DNA of 64,000 nucleotides, taken from contig NZ_CP074373.1 in assembly GCF_021560035.1 (NCBI RefSeq), forward strand, positions 3,158,001 through 3,222,000, given 5' to 3'. The translations under genes and the position numbers were made by a program. This DNA is from Virgibacillus sp. NKC19-16 (GTDB lineage Bacteria > Bacillota > Bacilli > Bacillales > Amphibacillaceae). The stretch's first letter is position 1. Each line of letters starts with the position of its first letter. This document shows positions 26,056-35,352 of this stretch, piece by piece. The notes under the pieces are model-generated. The model worked only from the letters and a program-made list of their open reading frames with translations. It did no database searches and was not told where the DNA came from.

Positions 26056-27072
26056 ATGTCCAGCAAAAAGCGTTTTACGAAATTATCAAAGAAAAAATTG
26101 CTTCTATATAGTGGAATCATTTTCATTTTCCTTATTGGGATTGGTGCAGGTTATGCTGTGTATTTAGTTGACAGGACGGCTGGCACGATAGATGACTCAC
26201 ATGAGGAAATAGGTCGTGAGAATGAAACATCACCACTAAGGGAGGGGCATGTCAATCCAGTGGAGGATAATGTTTCGGTTCTTTTTATTGGTGTGGATAG
26301 TAACGAGCACCGGGATAATTTAGATCAAAGCCGCTCAGATGCATTGCTGCTTGCGACCTTCAATAAGGAGGATAGCACGGTTAAAATATTGAGCATACCG
26401 AGGGATTCTTATGTTTACATTCCTGAAGTCGATTACAACACGAAAATAAATCATGCGCATGCATTCGGCGGCCCGGAAGCAACGATTGAAACGGTGGAAA
26501 ATTTCCTGCACGTACCTGTGGATTACTTTGTACGTATGAATTTTGAGGGATTTGTTGAGGTTGTCGATGCATTAGACGGGATCAAGTATGATGTGCCATA
26601 TGAATTCACAGAGTCCGACTCGAATGATGACAGGGATTCGATTCACTTATATCCCGGGGAGCAAAATTTAAATGGTGAAGAAGCGTTGGCCATGGCCCGA
26701 ACGCGAAAGCAGGACAACGACGTCGAACGAGGAAAACGGCAGCAGGAAATTCTCGCAGCAATTGCAAGCAAAGCAACATCCCCTTCGTCTGTCTTCAAAC
26801 TAGACGAATTAATCACAGCTGTCGGATCAAACATGACGACAAATATAAATTTTAGTGAAATCAGGAGCTTCCTATCTTATGGCCTGGATGAGCAAGTCGC
26901 TATCGAAACCGTCAACCTTGATGGCGCGGGCGGGTATACGAATGGGGGCTGGTATTATCAGGTAGAAGAAGAAAGCAGAGCCCAGATGCAAACAGAACTC
27001 AGGGAGCACCTTGATTTGCCTGTTGTAGATGAGGATAGCGATTTTGCGGAGGATGATGAGGAATATTATTAG
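26056..27072 (+). CDS. LytR-CpsA-Psr family cell-wall ligase, copy 1
   Basis: A 338-residue membrane-anchored LCP protein that transfers wall teichoic acid or similar polymers from undecaprenyl phosphate to peptidoglycan. It has a basic N-terminus, one span (about 18-40), and an outer LCP domain with conserved residues in VLFIGVDS, RSDALLLATFN (Arg/Asp), ILSIPRDSYVYIP, KINHAHAFGG and LAMARTRKQDNDVERGKRQQ. The C-terminus is very acidic (DEDSDFAEDDEEYY). ATG at 26056 has GAGGAG 9 bases upstream. A paralogue is at 53560-54597 beside tagD and tagO. Confidence 0.93.
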   Translation: MSSKKRFTKLSKKKLLLYSGIIFIFLIGIGAGYAVYLVDRTAGTIDDSHEEIGRENETSPLREGHVNPVEDNVSVLFIGVDSNEHRDNLDQSRSDALLLATFNKEDSTVKILSIPRDSYVYIPEVDYNTKINHAHAFGGPEATIETVENFLHVPVDYFVRMNFEGFVEVVDALDGIKYDVPYEFTESDSNDDRDSIHLYPGEQNLNGEEALAMARTRKQDNDVERGKRQQEILAAIASKATSPSSVFKLDELITAVGSNMTTNINFSEIRSFLSYGLDEQVAIETVNLDGAGGYTNGGWYYQVEEESRAQMQTELREHLDLPVVDEDSDFAEDDEEYY

Positions 27073-27135
27073 CAACACCATCCCTATGTCGCCTCGCAGT
27101 CGCTACAAAATTCCATGGAACAAGGGTGAATAAAT

Positions 27136-27855
27136 ATGACATTGGATTACAATAATTCAATTCCATTATATATCCAATTAAAATTAAAACTCGAACAGAA
27201 TATTTTACAAGGGATGTATGAGGATAAAATCCCAAGTGAACGCGAAATCATCGACGCATATTATGTCAGCCGCAGCACGGTCAGGCAGGCGATAGACCAA
27301 TTAGTGAGTGAAGGTGTTCTCAAGAAACTTCCGGGGAAAGGCACGTTTATCTCGCTAAAACCGATCAACGACTGGCTCGGCAGCTTAAGCAGTACAACCG
27401 AGACGATTCAACGAATGGGAATGGAGCCAGGAGCAAAGCTGATTGAATCGGAAATGATTGAGTTACCTGAACACCTTCAAAACGCTACAGGACTCGCGAA
27501 AGCTTATCATTTTAAAAGGGTCCGATACGCAGACAACACGCCAATGGGCATTGAAAATCACTATTATCCCATACACTTAGGAAAAAAGATTTCCACCTAT
27601 GATTTGAATAAAGTCACCATATATGATTTGCTTGAGCGAAAATTAGACATACACACCTTAGAAGCAGAGCAAGTCATAACTGCAGGGAAAGCAGAAGAGG
27701 AAGATGCAGCTTTACTTGGAATCTCTAGCGACGAAAGCCTGTTAATTGCCGATCGAAAATTAGTAGATGTCGATGGTAATTTTGTAGAATTTGAGCACGC
27801 CTTTTACCGGTCGGATATGTACTCCTTTAAAATAAACCTGTCGAGGAAGAAATAA
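27136..27855 (+). CDS. GntR/HutC-type transcriptional regulator
   Basis: A 239-residue repressor with an N-terminal winged helix (IPLYIQLKLKLEQNIL, PSEREIIDAYYVSRSTVRQAI, GKGTFIS) and a C-terminal UTRA ligand-binding domain (FKRVRYADNTPMGIENHYYP). Members bind sugars, phosphorylated sugars or amino-acid derivatives. The gene stands alone downstream of the LCP gene, so its target is not evident. NagR/YvoA-like control is one option. Confidence 0.88.
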   Translation: MTLDYNNSIPLYIQLKLKLEQNILQGMYEDKIPSEREIIDAYYVSRSTVRQAIDQLVSEGVLKKLPGKGTFISLKPINDWLGSLSSTTETIQRMGMEPGAKLIESEMIELPEHLQNATGLAKAYHFKRVRYADNTPMGIENHYYPIHLGKKISTYDLNKVTIYDLLERKLDIHTLEAEQVITAGKAEEEDAALLGISSDESLLIADRKLVDVDGNFVEFEHAFYRSDMYSFKINLSRKK

Positions 27856-28040
27856 CTTGAGAGCGACTCTCTGACACATGGTTGAGCCTAATTCGACTTA
27901 ACCACCTACTTGAGAACGGATTCTATCCTACATGGAACGCAAATGGATTAAAGTTATAGGGAAGAAGACGGAGTGAAAACGTTGAATAACGCTGCAGAAC
28001 CGCTATAGATTACTATTAATTTATTTCTAATTTCCATCAA

Positions 28041-28079
28041 ATAGAAAGCGAGCAGCTTTGATTGCTGCTCGCTTTCTAT
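28041..28079. terminator. Bidirectional terminator
   Basis: A 16-bp perfect stem, ATAGAAAGCGAGCAGC and its inverse (28064-28079), lies between the convergent GntR and DsbA-like genes. Confidence 0.75.
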
Positions 28080-28118
28080 TGATGAGTTCAATCTTGCACG
28101 TATGTCTGACCATTCTCC

Positions 28119-29048
28119 TTATTTCGTTGTTGCAAAATAAAACTCCCCTAAAATTTCCTTCTTTTGATATTGATCGGCTGAGAGTTCTTTTTCAATGAAA
28201 GTGTCAAGGTCTGATTGTTCAACATCGTACATTACTTCAATTTCTTTGGAGAATAGAAGCTTTTCCTCCTCAAGCAAACTAGGAAGGGAAGCTTGTTGTT
28301 TTGGCTGCAATCTTTGCGTATTTAGAACTTGTTTTAACCCGTCAACATAGTATTCAAACGGGCGACCACCAACAATTTTTACGCCTTTATTTTCCTCATT
28401 AATCATAATGATGGTAGGAAATCCCCTGGCGCCCAATCTTCCTGCGAGGCCAAAATCTTCCTCGAGTAATTGTTGTCCGATTGGTTGTTCCGCTTCATTT
28501 ATAATGGCTTCTCCATCAAGACCAAGTTTATTTACAATTTCAATCATAACGAATTTATCTGAAATATTCTGATTAAATGCGAACAGTGCTTCTCTTGCGC
28601 GGCGCAAATATTCAAATGCTAATCTTTCATTATGATTTTTTTGAATTACCTTAAACACGCGAGAAGGCGGGAATGAGGACGCTACTGGATTATCAATCAT
28701 TAAGGTCCCATCAATTGGCATTCTTGATTGTTCTCCAACCTCTCTCCAGTGACCAGCAACATCGGCTGGCTTATAAATTCCGTTCGCAGGATCGATAGGG
28801 CCGTCATGCCATTTTTCCAGCAAGCCACCCATGACCGTATGAAAATTGAAATGATCTCCATACTGCTCTACAAATCGACGAAGAACTGGTTCAATTGCCC
28901 AGCAATGAGAACAAATAGGATCCGTCACATAATAAAGATTAATCGACTTTTTGGGTTGGTTAAAATCAATCATCTCCATTTCCTCTTCTTCAGTTACGCC
29001 GCATACACCTGTTTCTGCATCACAAATCATATTATTATTGTTTTGCAA
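28119..29048 (-). CDS. DsbA-family thioredoxin-fold protein (SpxH/FrnE-like)
   Basis: A 309-residue cytosolic protein (no signal peptide). The thioredoxin-like start INLYYVTDPICSHCWAIEP carries a C-x-x-C motif, and LGARGFPTIIMIN supplies the cis-proline. An extra N-terminal CDAETGVCG cysteine pair precedes it. This combination matches DsbA-like proteins annotated as ClpXP adaptor SpxH (YjbH) or FrnE relatives. Its oxidoreductase or Spx-adaptor role cannot be settled from sequence. A TetR gene diverges from it across 158 bases that contain a perfect palindrome, so TetR control under thiol or electrophile stress is likely. Confidence 0.8.
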   Translation of the reverse strand: MQNNNNMICDAETGVCGVTEEEEMEMIDFNQPKKSINLYYVTDPICSHCWAIEPVLRRFVEQYGDHFNFHTVMGGLLEKWHDGPIDPANGIYKPADVAGHWREVGEQSRMPIDGTLMIDNPVASSFPPSRVFKVIQKNHNERLAFEYLRRAREALFAFNQNISDKFVMIEIVNKLGLDGEAIINEAEQPIGQQLLEEDFGLAGRLGARGFPTIIMINEENKGVKIVGGRPFEYYVDGLKQVLNTQRLQPKQQASLPSLLEEEKLLFSKEIEVMYDVEQSDLDTFIEKELSADQYQKKEILGEFYFATTK

Positions 29049-29151
29049 TTAATTCCCCTCATTTCTATAGAATAAGCGAGTGCTATCTATTGCTTTACAA
29101 TTCAATTCTAGTGCATAATGAAAAATACAAACACCAATAATTCATTCAACT

Positions 29152-29167
29152 TGTTGTTTATACAACA
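29152..29167. promoter_or_regulatory. Palindromic operator candidate for TetR regulator
   Basis: TGTTGT-TTAT-ACAACA, a perfect 6-4-6 inverted repeat, lies 40 bases before the TetR start codon and about 104 bases before the divergent DsbA-like gene. Position and symmetry suit a TetR dimer. Confidence 0.55.
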
Positions 29168-29206
29168 TATTGAGGAAAGTGTTGAAAGATGAGGAGGCGT
29201 TTTTGA

Positions 29207-29758
29207 TTGGCTCAAACAAAGACAGATCCCCGAATTATACGCACACGCAGGTTAATCATGGATTCTTTTATTGAGCTTTCAGATAAAAAGGAATTCAAGA
29301 ATATTACGATCAAGGATATTACAACAGAGGCTATGATTAATCGTGCCACATTTTATTATCATTTTGAAGATATATATGATTTATTAGACAAGGCATTATC
29401 AGAAGTATTATTCGTTAATTTGAACTGTGATTACTATCAAAATAACGAACTAAATGAAGAAACGTTGGTTAGCATCTTTATAGCGATCACAAATTTCCAA
29501 ACGTCGTTATCAAATCGATGCCATAGAGGATACGAAGATACCATTGCCCGTATTATTAGGGAACAGCTCGAATTCATTTTTTACAACATGTTAGTAAAAC
29601 GAAATAAAGCGGAAGAGATTGAGGCTCTAAAGGTGACTGCTGTCATGTTAAGCTGGGGAATTTACGGAGCTTCTGTAGAATGGAGAAGAAATGATAAGGA
29701 GATACCACCGGCGGAATTTATCAAATCAGCCATTCCTTATATATTGTATGGGGTGTAA
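29207..29758 (+). CDS. TetR family transcriptional regulator
   Basis: A 183-residue regulator with N-terminal TetR helix-turn-helix (RRLIMDSFIELSDKKEFKNITIKDITTEAMINRATFYYHF is the region, residues 14-53) and a C-terminal domain of the TetR_C_33/YxaF-like kind. TTG at 29207 follows GAGGAGG at good spacing. It diverges from the DsbA-like gene and probably represses it and itself through the 29152-29167 palindrome. Confidence 0.88.
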   Translation: MAQTKTDPRIIRTRRLIMDSFIELSDKKEFKNITIKDITTEAMINRATFYYHFEDIYDLLDKALSEVLFVNLNCDYYQNNELNEETLVSIFIAITNFQTSLSNRCHRGYEDTIARIIREQLEFIFYNMLVKRNKAEEIEALKVTAVMLSWGIYGASVEWRRNDKEIPPAEFIKSAIPYILYGV

Positions 29759-29761
29759 GAG

Positions 29762-29803
29762 TCTGTCCTACCGCTCTGCCGCGTTAGCGTAGCGATGGGA
29801 CAG
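29762..29803. repeat. GTCCC-type palindromic repeat
   Basis: CTGTCCTACCGCTCTGCCGC and its inverse GTTAGCGTAGCGATGGGACAG form a hairpin of the same family as the repeats near 13739, 22369 and 22788. It may terminate the TetR mRNA. Confidence 0.55.
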
Positions 29804-29833
29804 AACCCTCCTGCAGAAAGTTTTCCCCTGGGT

Positions 29834-29965
29834 GCAGTTTCCCGTTTTCGGAATGCTCTCTCCCGGTTCGGACACGTTCTCTCCCGTTTTCGGGGTGCTC
29901 TCTCCCGGTACGGCATTGCTGTCTCCCGATTTGGACACACCCTCTCCCGTTTTCGAAGTCTTCTG
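29834..29965. repeat. 21-bp helical-register array (CTCCCG type)
   Basis: CTCCCG, or TTCCCG for the first, occurs at 29839, 29860, 29881, 29902, 29923 and 29944, six motifs at exact 21-base steps, with diverged sequence between them. Same orientation as the arrays at 25048 and 31747. Confidence 0.9.
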
Positions 29966-30007
29966 TCAAGAAAGTGAAAATCATTTTATGAGCGTTATTT
30001 CAAAAAA

Positions 30008-30041
30008 AGCAGCTAAACACATAACGTTTAGCTGCTTCGTT
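30008..30041. terminator. Terminator downstream of BCCT gene
   Basis: AGCAGCTAAAC (30008-30018) and GTTTAGCTGCT (30026-30036) form a perfect stem with T-tracts on both strands, ending the BCCT transcript two bases after its stop codon. Confidence 0.75.
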
Positions 30042-30042
30042 T

Positions 30043-31539
30043 TTATTTATCTTTCTTGTATTCTCCTTTAATCGATTTCCATATCGATACAACCATAATC
30101 AGCAGGATGACTGTAAATGGCAATGCTGCTGTTAATGATGCTGTTTGCAGTGCATTCAATCCGCCTGTAAATAATAATACAAGGGCGATTGCTGTGATAA
30201 GAACACCCCAGATGATTTTGGTGATCAGGGCTGGATTTAGACTTCCTTTGGATGTCATGGTACCTAAGATATACGTTGCTGAGTCAGCGGAAGTTACCAT
30301 GAATGTAAAAATCAGCAATATCGAGATGACCGATAAGATGTCTGTAAAAGGCACAGCTTCCAATGCTTGAAATAAGGCCACTGTTACATCTTCATTAACC
30401 GCCTCTGCAATTTGTGTTCCATTATTTAAATCACTGTAGAGTGCTGTTCCGCCAAATACGGCAATCCAGACACAGGCAATAGCGGGCGGTACTACCATCA
30501 CACCTGCTACAAATTCACGGATGGTTCTGCCTCTTGATACCCGTGCTACAAATGCTCCTACAAATGGAGACCAGGCGATGGCCCATGCCCAGTAGAATAT
30601 CGTCCAATCATATACCCACTCGCCGCCTGCATATGGCGTCAAGCGCAGACTATACTGAATAAAATTGGTTATGTAATCGCCTAAGCCCAATACAAACGAG
30701 TTTAAAATAAATACCGTTGGACCAAGTAAAAATACAATTACCATGATAAGCAGAGCCAACCCTAAATTTATATTACTCAGCCATTTTATTCCTCGATCCA
30801 ATCCTGTACCGGAAGAAACTAAATAGCAAGCCATCATGACTAGAGCTATGATGACCTGAACCCCGATATTATTCGGAATCCCAAATACGGATGACAATCC
30901 CCCATTAAGCTGGATAAACGATAACCCAACAGTTGTCGCAACACCCATGACTGTAGCAATGACAGCCAATATATTAATCGTATTCGCTACCCCCCTGTTT
31001 TTCCCGATAACGGGTTCGATAGCAACAGAAACCAATCCACTTCTTCTTTTTCTGAATTGAATAAAAGCAATTGCTAGTCCTGCAATCGCAAATACGGCCC
31101 ACTGACTAATTCCCCAGTGGAATAAAGAATAACCCATCGCCACCCTAGCCGCTTCCTCGGTTTGAGGCTCAAGGCCAGGAAACGGTGTCACAAAAAAGTG
31201 ACTCATCGGTTCTGCGACGCTCCAGAAAACAAGCGATACACCAAATCCCGCCGAAAACAGCATACCAACCCATGTAAAGAATGGGTATTCCGGGCGTGAA
31301 TCTGCAGGCCCTAACCGCATTTTTCCATATTTACTCATGGAAATTCCAACGAGAAATAGAATAATAACAAATACTGCCAGTAAATAAAACCACCCAAAAT
31401 TAACCGTCGTAAAATCAAAAAGTGCCTGGGCTACGGTGCCAAATTGCTCTGGCATGAAAGCACCAATGATAACTAACAAGCTAAGAATAATTGCAGAGAT
31501 AAAAAATACCGGATTTTTGTAAGATTCTTTTTTCTTCAT
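30043..31539 (-). CDS. BCCT family compatible-solute transporter
   Basis: A 498-residue, 12-span secondary transporter of the betaine/carnitine/choline family. Landmarks: GFGVSLVFWSVAEPM in TM3, the aromatic box of TM8 in FYWAWAIAWSPFVGAFVAR, and RGRTIREFV after it. In Bacillus such proteins (OpuD type) take up glycine betaine with sodium for osmoprotection. Substrate is not fixed by sequence, and choline or another solute is possible. Monocistronic, with a start following AAGGACA-like DNA and a terminator downstream. Confidence 0.9.
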   Translation of the reverse strand: MKKKESYKNPVFFISAIILSLLVIIGAFMPEQFGTVAQALFDFTTVNFGWFYLLAVFVIILFLVGISMSKYGKMRLGPADSRPEYPFFTWVGMLFSAGFGVSLVFWSVAEPMSHFFVTPFPGLEPQTEEAARVAMGYSLFHWGISQWAVFAIAGLAIAFIQFRKRRSGLVSVAIEPVIGKNRGVANTINILAVIATVMGVATTVGLSFIQLNGGLSSVFGIPNNIGVQVIIALVMMACYLVSSGTGLDRGIKWLSNINLGLALLIMVIVFLLGPTVFILNSFVLGLGDYITNFIQYSLRLTPYAGGEWVYDWTIFYWAWAIAWSPFVGAFVARVSRGRTIREFVAGVMVVPPAIACVWIAVFGGTALYSDLNNGTQIAEAVNEDVTVALFQALEAVPFTDILSVISILLIFTFMVTSADSATYILGTMTSKGSLNPALITKIIWGVLITAIALVLLFTGGLNALQTASLTAALPFTVILLIMVVSIWKSIKGEYKKDK

Positions 31540-31668
31540 AACATGTCCTTTCTGTTTCTAGAATTTCACTTATTATATCACACTACAGTATACCCAACCC
31601 AAACATTTTTATGAAACTAAACACGAAAAGCGAGAATGATAGTTATAAGAATGGATTTTTTTTGGGTG

Positions 31669-31912
31669 TAGTCTCCCGATTTGATGTGCATCTTCTCGAT
31701 TGTGCAGTGCTTTAGCGTTCTCTCTTGATTTCGAGGTGCTGGCTGTCTCCCGGTTTGACGGGCACCCCTCCCGGTTTGAAGCGCGTCTCTCCCGGTTCGG
31801 ATAGGCTCTCTCCCGGTTTGACGTGCATCTCTCCCGGTTGGCCCGGTTCGGACAGGCTCTCTCCCGGTTTGACGCGCGTCTCTCCCGATTTGACGAGCAT
31901 ATCGCCCACCAA
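31669..31912. repeat. 21-bp helical-register array (CTCCCG type)
   Basis: CTCCCG at 31747, 31768, 31789, 31810, 31831, then 31861 and 31882, every step 21 bases except one of 30 (a 9-base internal duplication). A looser pair lies at 31673 and 31693. It fills the gap between BCCT and the SSS symporter. Confidence 0.9.
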
Positions 31913-32029
31913 CTGGTACGAACATTAGAACAATGTTTTCTTCCATAAACTTATAAAGTAAAATAACAAAATAACATGATAATTCTATTTAAAATAATAG
32001 CTTCTTAGATTATACATAGAGAAAGGTGC

Positions 32030-33484
32030 GTGAGATCATTGAGCTGGTATATTGTTTGGCTGGGAACATTTTTAATCGGGATTTTAGCAGTAGGGGGTTT
32101 TTTCGCACGGAAAATAAAAACGGCCGATGATTATACCATGGCTAATTTTAGTTTGGGATTTTTCCCCATCGCAGGGAGTATTATTGCTACTTCCTTAGGG
32201 TCTGCGGCTGTCATCGGGTCTGCTGGTAAGGGATTTGAAGTTGGGCTAACCTGGTTTATGACAAAATTCCCTACAGCATTCTTTTCCATTTTGCTTGCTG
32301 TACTCCTTGGTGCAACGATACGCAAACTGAAATTATACACACTGCCTGACCTATTTGTTCGTCGTTTTGGGAAGGCTTCAGGGATTATACCATCACTGAT
32401 TATTAGTTTGCTTTACATGACACCAACCTTTGGTATGCAAATTGTCGGGATGGGTTCTGTTTTAACAACGATTGTTGATATCTCTTTTGTTTCAGCAATG
32501 CTGATCGGGTTCGTCATTTGTGTCAGTTTTACATTGATGGGCGGTTTGCCGAGTGTTGCTTGGACCGATGCGATACAATCCGTATTAATTCTTGCAGGGC
32601 TCATCATTATGTTCTTTATGGCATTAAACTATGTTGGTGGGGCTGAGGTTGTTGTGAATAACACATCACCCGAATACTTTGACCTTTTCGCCATGGATAC
32701 AACGGAACTGATTAATTATATGATCATTTTTGGTCCTTTCTATTTAGTATGGCAAACGTCATGGCAGCGTATTTCAGCTGCTAAGACGGAAAAAATTGCT
32801 GTCAGAGGGGTTTCGATTGGGTTTTTGATCACATTATGTATCGCGCTTTTTTCGATTGGCATTGGCATTATTGCTCGTCAGTCCATACCATCGGACACCC
32901 ATCCTGACCTCGTATACACGGAATTTTTAACAGCGGTGTTTCCTCCTGCTATTGGTGGATTTTTTATGGTATCTCTGTTTGCGGCAGTATTAACAGGTGC
33001 GACGTCATTTCTATTAAGTGGTGCTATGAACATTTCAAAAGATGTTTATCAAGGTTGGATCGCCCCGAATGCCAGCAGCAAGCAGGTACTTAACGTATCG
33101 CGGCTCTCTGTGGCAGGTATGGCAATTGGAGGTTTGGTTGTCGCCCTCCTAATTACAGACATCATCGCCATTTACACCTATGCATTATCGCTATCTGCCA
33201 TAACGATGGTTGCGCCAGTACTTGCGGCCATGTTTTGGAAAAGGGCTACGAAAACAGGAATGATTACGAGTGTCATTGGTTCCTTAGGCGTTGCTTTCAT
33301 CTGGAGCCTTGCAGGTGATCCATTTGGACTACATGTGATTATTCCAGGTTTGATCACGTCATTTATTTTATTGGTAGTAGTAAGCTTATGTACGACGCAT
33401 TCTTCAGAGGAAAAAGTTACGGCTTATTACTTTTCCATGAAAAAGGTGGATGACCCAACGCAGGAGCTTGAGAAAGCAAAATAA
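32030..33484 (+). CDS. Sodium:solute symporter (SSS family)
   Basis: A 484-residue membrane protein with about 13 spans of the SSF family (ADDYTMANFSLGFFPIAGSIIATSLG near the N-terminus, MGGLPSVAWTDAIQSVLI for the sodium-binding region). It likely imports an organic substrate with sodium. The start is GTG at 32030, with AAAGG just upstream. It is followed after 27 bases by an amidohydrolase, so the symporter probably brings in that enzyme's substrate. Confidence 0.88.
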   Translation: MRSLSWYIVWLGTFLIGILAVGGFFARKIKTADDYTMANFSLGFFPIAGSIIATSLGSAAVIGSAGKGFEVGLTWFMTKFPTAFFSILLAVLLGATIRKLKLYTLPDLFVRRFGKASGIIPSLIISLLYMTPTFGMQIVGMGSVLTTIVDISFVSAMLIGFVICVSFTLMGGLPSVAWTDAIQSVLILAGLIIMFFMALNYVGGAEVVVNNTSPEYFDLFAMDTTELINYMIIFGPFYLVWQTSWQRISAAKTEKIAVRGVSIGFLITLCIALFSIGIGIIARQSIPSDTHPDLVYTEFLTAVFPPAIGGFFMVSLFAAVLTGATSFLLSGAMNISKDVYQGWIAPNASSKQVLNVSRLSVAGMAIGGLVVALLITDIIAIYTYALSLSAITMVAPVLAAMFWKRATKTGMITSVIGSLGVAFIWSLAGDPFGLHVIIPGLITSFILLVVVSLCTTHSSEEKVTAYYFSMKKVDDPTQELEKAK

Positions 33485-33511
33485 ATTTCACGTCAGAAAA
33501 GGGGAATTACT

Positions 33512-35170
33512 ATGAGCGAAGCAAGTCTACTATTTACAAATGCAAATGTATTAACACTTGATCGTCAAAATAGACGGGCTGGTTCTGTCGCGGTCGCAAA
33601 TGGAAGCATCATCGGTATTTGGGCTGAACCCGAGCCTCCTAAAGATTCGATTCGTATTACGGAAAAGACAAATGTCGTTGATGTAAAAGGGGCGACATTG
33701 TTACCAGGGTTTATTGATACGCACAATCACATCATGATGTATGCATTAATGCAGGATCAGGTAAATTGCAGCACACCACCCAATGAAACAATTCAAGATA
33801 TAACAGAAGCTATCGCGGCAAAAGTAAAAGAAACGCCTAGCCACGAATGGATCCAGGGATATGGTTATGATGACACCCTTTTATATGAGAAGCGTCATCC
33901 AACAAGAGAGGATCTCGATAAAGTATCACCAAATAACCCTGTCATCATTAAACATATTTCCGGACACTTAGCTGTGGCCAACTCCCTAGCACTGGAATAT
34001 GGAGGGCTTGAGGACATGGCTCCTGATCCACAATCCGGGGGACATTTCGGCAGGGATGAATCCGGACATCTGAATGGTGTTTTATATGAACCGGGCGCCA
34101 TCACTCCGGTTTCGAGTCAAGTTCCAAAGGAGGATCTTGATCAAAGGCTAGATGCGTTAGAAAAAGCATCCGAAGAATATCTCGCTCAAGGGATCACCAC
34201 AAATTCTGATGCAAAGGTAAATGACCTAGAGGAATTAGAAGCCCATCTCGAAGCTGCAAAACGCGGGCTCAACCCGATGCGCACAAAATTAATGATCATG
34301 CACCACCTGCTTGCAGATAACGCACCTTTCGCAGGCTATACGCACGCGCAATTAGATAAAGAAATCAGAGAACGTTCCAATGGTCTTGCTGAACTGGACA
34401 GTGCGAAAATGTTTCAGGATGGCTCTATCCAGGGGTTGACCGGCGCATTAAGACAGCCCTATCATCAAAACCCGGATATTTACGGTGACCTGATTCATGA
34501 CCAGGAAACTTTTCAAGAAGAGGTTCTGGATTTGCATAAACGCGGATTCCGGGTGACAACACATGGGAATGGTGATCATGCCATTGGATCTATCCTGGAT
34601 GCCTATGAACACGCGATTGAGAAACATCCCCGTCCGGATCATCGACATCGAATTGAGCATGTGCAAACAGGCACTCCGGATGACTTAGCTAAAATGGCTG
34701 CAATTGATGTCGCCGGGTCATTTTTCATTAACCATGTGTATTATTGGGGAGACAGACACGAACGGATTTTTCTCGGTCCAGAGCGGGCTCGTCGTATAAG
34801 TCCACTGGCTGATGCTGTGAAGAATAACTTATTGTTTACCCTTCATTCGGATTGTCCGGTTACACCAATCTCGCCATTATTTTCGGTATGGGCTGCCGTG
34901 AACCGAAAAACGAGAGAAGGAAAACTTCTAGGGCCAGAGCAGCGTATCGATGTGGTCACCGCCCTAAAAGCGATGACGATTTACGGTGCGGCGTTGAATT
35001 TTGACGAAAAAACATCAGGAAGTCTAGAAATCGGAAAACAGGCGGATTTTGCAATACTTGAAGAAGATCCAACAACCGTTGATCCGGATACTATTAAAGA
35101 CATCGCAATCAAAGCTACATTTATTGATGGGAAACCTGTATATGGACGGGAGACGCTCGTAACTAGTTAA
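33512..35170 (+). CDS. YtcJ-like metal-dependent amidohydrolase
   Basis: A 552-residue cytosolic hydrolase of the amidohydrolase superfamily (Amidohydro_3). Metal ligands: HNH in GFIDTHNHIMM (about residue 72), histidines in THGNGDHAIG (about 353) and HRIEHVQTG (about 380), and Asp in LHSDCPVTP (about 450). The N- and C-terminal parts form the small beta-sandwich. Members hydrolyse amides, N-acyl or exocyclic C-N bonds, and the substrate here is unknown. Paired with the SSS symporter in a two-gene operon ended by a hairpin at 35180. Confidence 0.88.
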   Translation: MSEASLLFTNANVLTLDRQNRRAGSVAVANGSIIGIWAEPEPPKDSIRITEKTNVVDVKGATLLPGFIDTHNHIMMYALMQDQVNCSTPPNETIQDITEAIAAKVKETPSHEWIQGYGYDDTLLYEKRHPTREDLDKVSPNNPVIIKHISGHLAVANSLALEYGGLEDMAPDPQSGGHFGRDESGHLNGVLYEPGAITPVSSQVPKEDLDQRLDALEKASEEYLAQGITTNSDAKVNDLEELEAHLEAAKRGLNPMRTKLMIMHHLLADNAPFAGYTHAQLDKEIRERSNGLAELDSAKMFQDGSIQGLTGALRQPYHQNPDIYGDLIHDQETFQEEVLDLHKRGFRVTTHGNGDHAIGSILDAYEHAIEKHPRPDHRHRIEHVQTGTPDDLAKMAAIDVAGSFFINHVYYWGDRHERIFLGPERARRISPLADAVKNNLLFTLHSDCPVTPISPLFSVWAAVNRKTREGKLLGPEQRIDVVTALKAMTIYGAALNFDEKTSGSLEIGKQADFAILEEDPTTVDPDTIKDIAIKATFIDGKPVYGRETLVTS

Positions 35171-35179
35171 TATTCTGCC

Positions 35180-35216
35180 AAGGCTAGTGCACGGAGCGAC
35201 ACTAGCCTTTTTTGCT
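35180..35216 (+). terminator. Terminator of symporter-amidohydrolase operon
   Basis: AAGGCTAGTG (35180-35189) and CACTAGCCTT with a T-run. The surrounding sequence recurs near 45171 and more loosely near 52856, so it also acts as an interspersed repeat. Confidence 0.75.
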
Positions 35217-35352
35217 AATATAAAATACCATTCTACTAGTAAGTTTAACTTTTTATTTAATTTAATACCATATCAAAAGCGAGAAACGGAATTATCACGT
35301 TTCTCGCTTTTATAAGAATAAACCCGGATTGTTTTTAACCAATTTTCGTTCC

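Noticed and set aside
29795-29977. 60-codon frame with repeated LSRF motifs
   Set aside because: Same artefact of the 21-bp array; composition follows the repeat and there is no translation signal.
31617-31946. 109-codon minus-strand frame with RQTGRE-type repeats
   Set aside because: Array artefact. It was weighed as a possible heptad-repeat protein, but the unit spacing breaks once by 30 bases, and no ribosome binding site is present.
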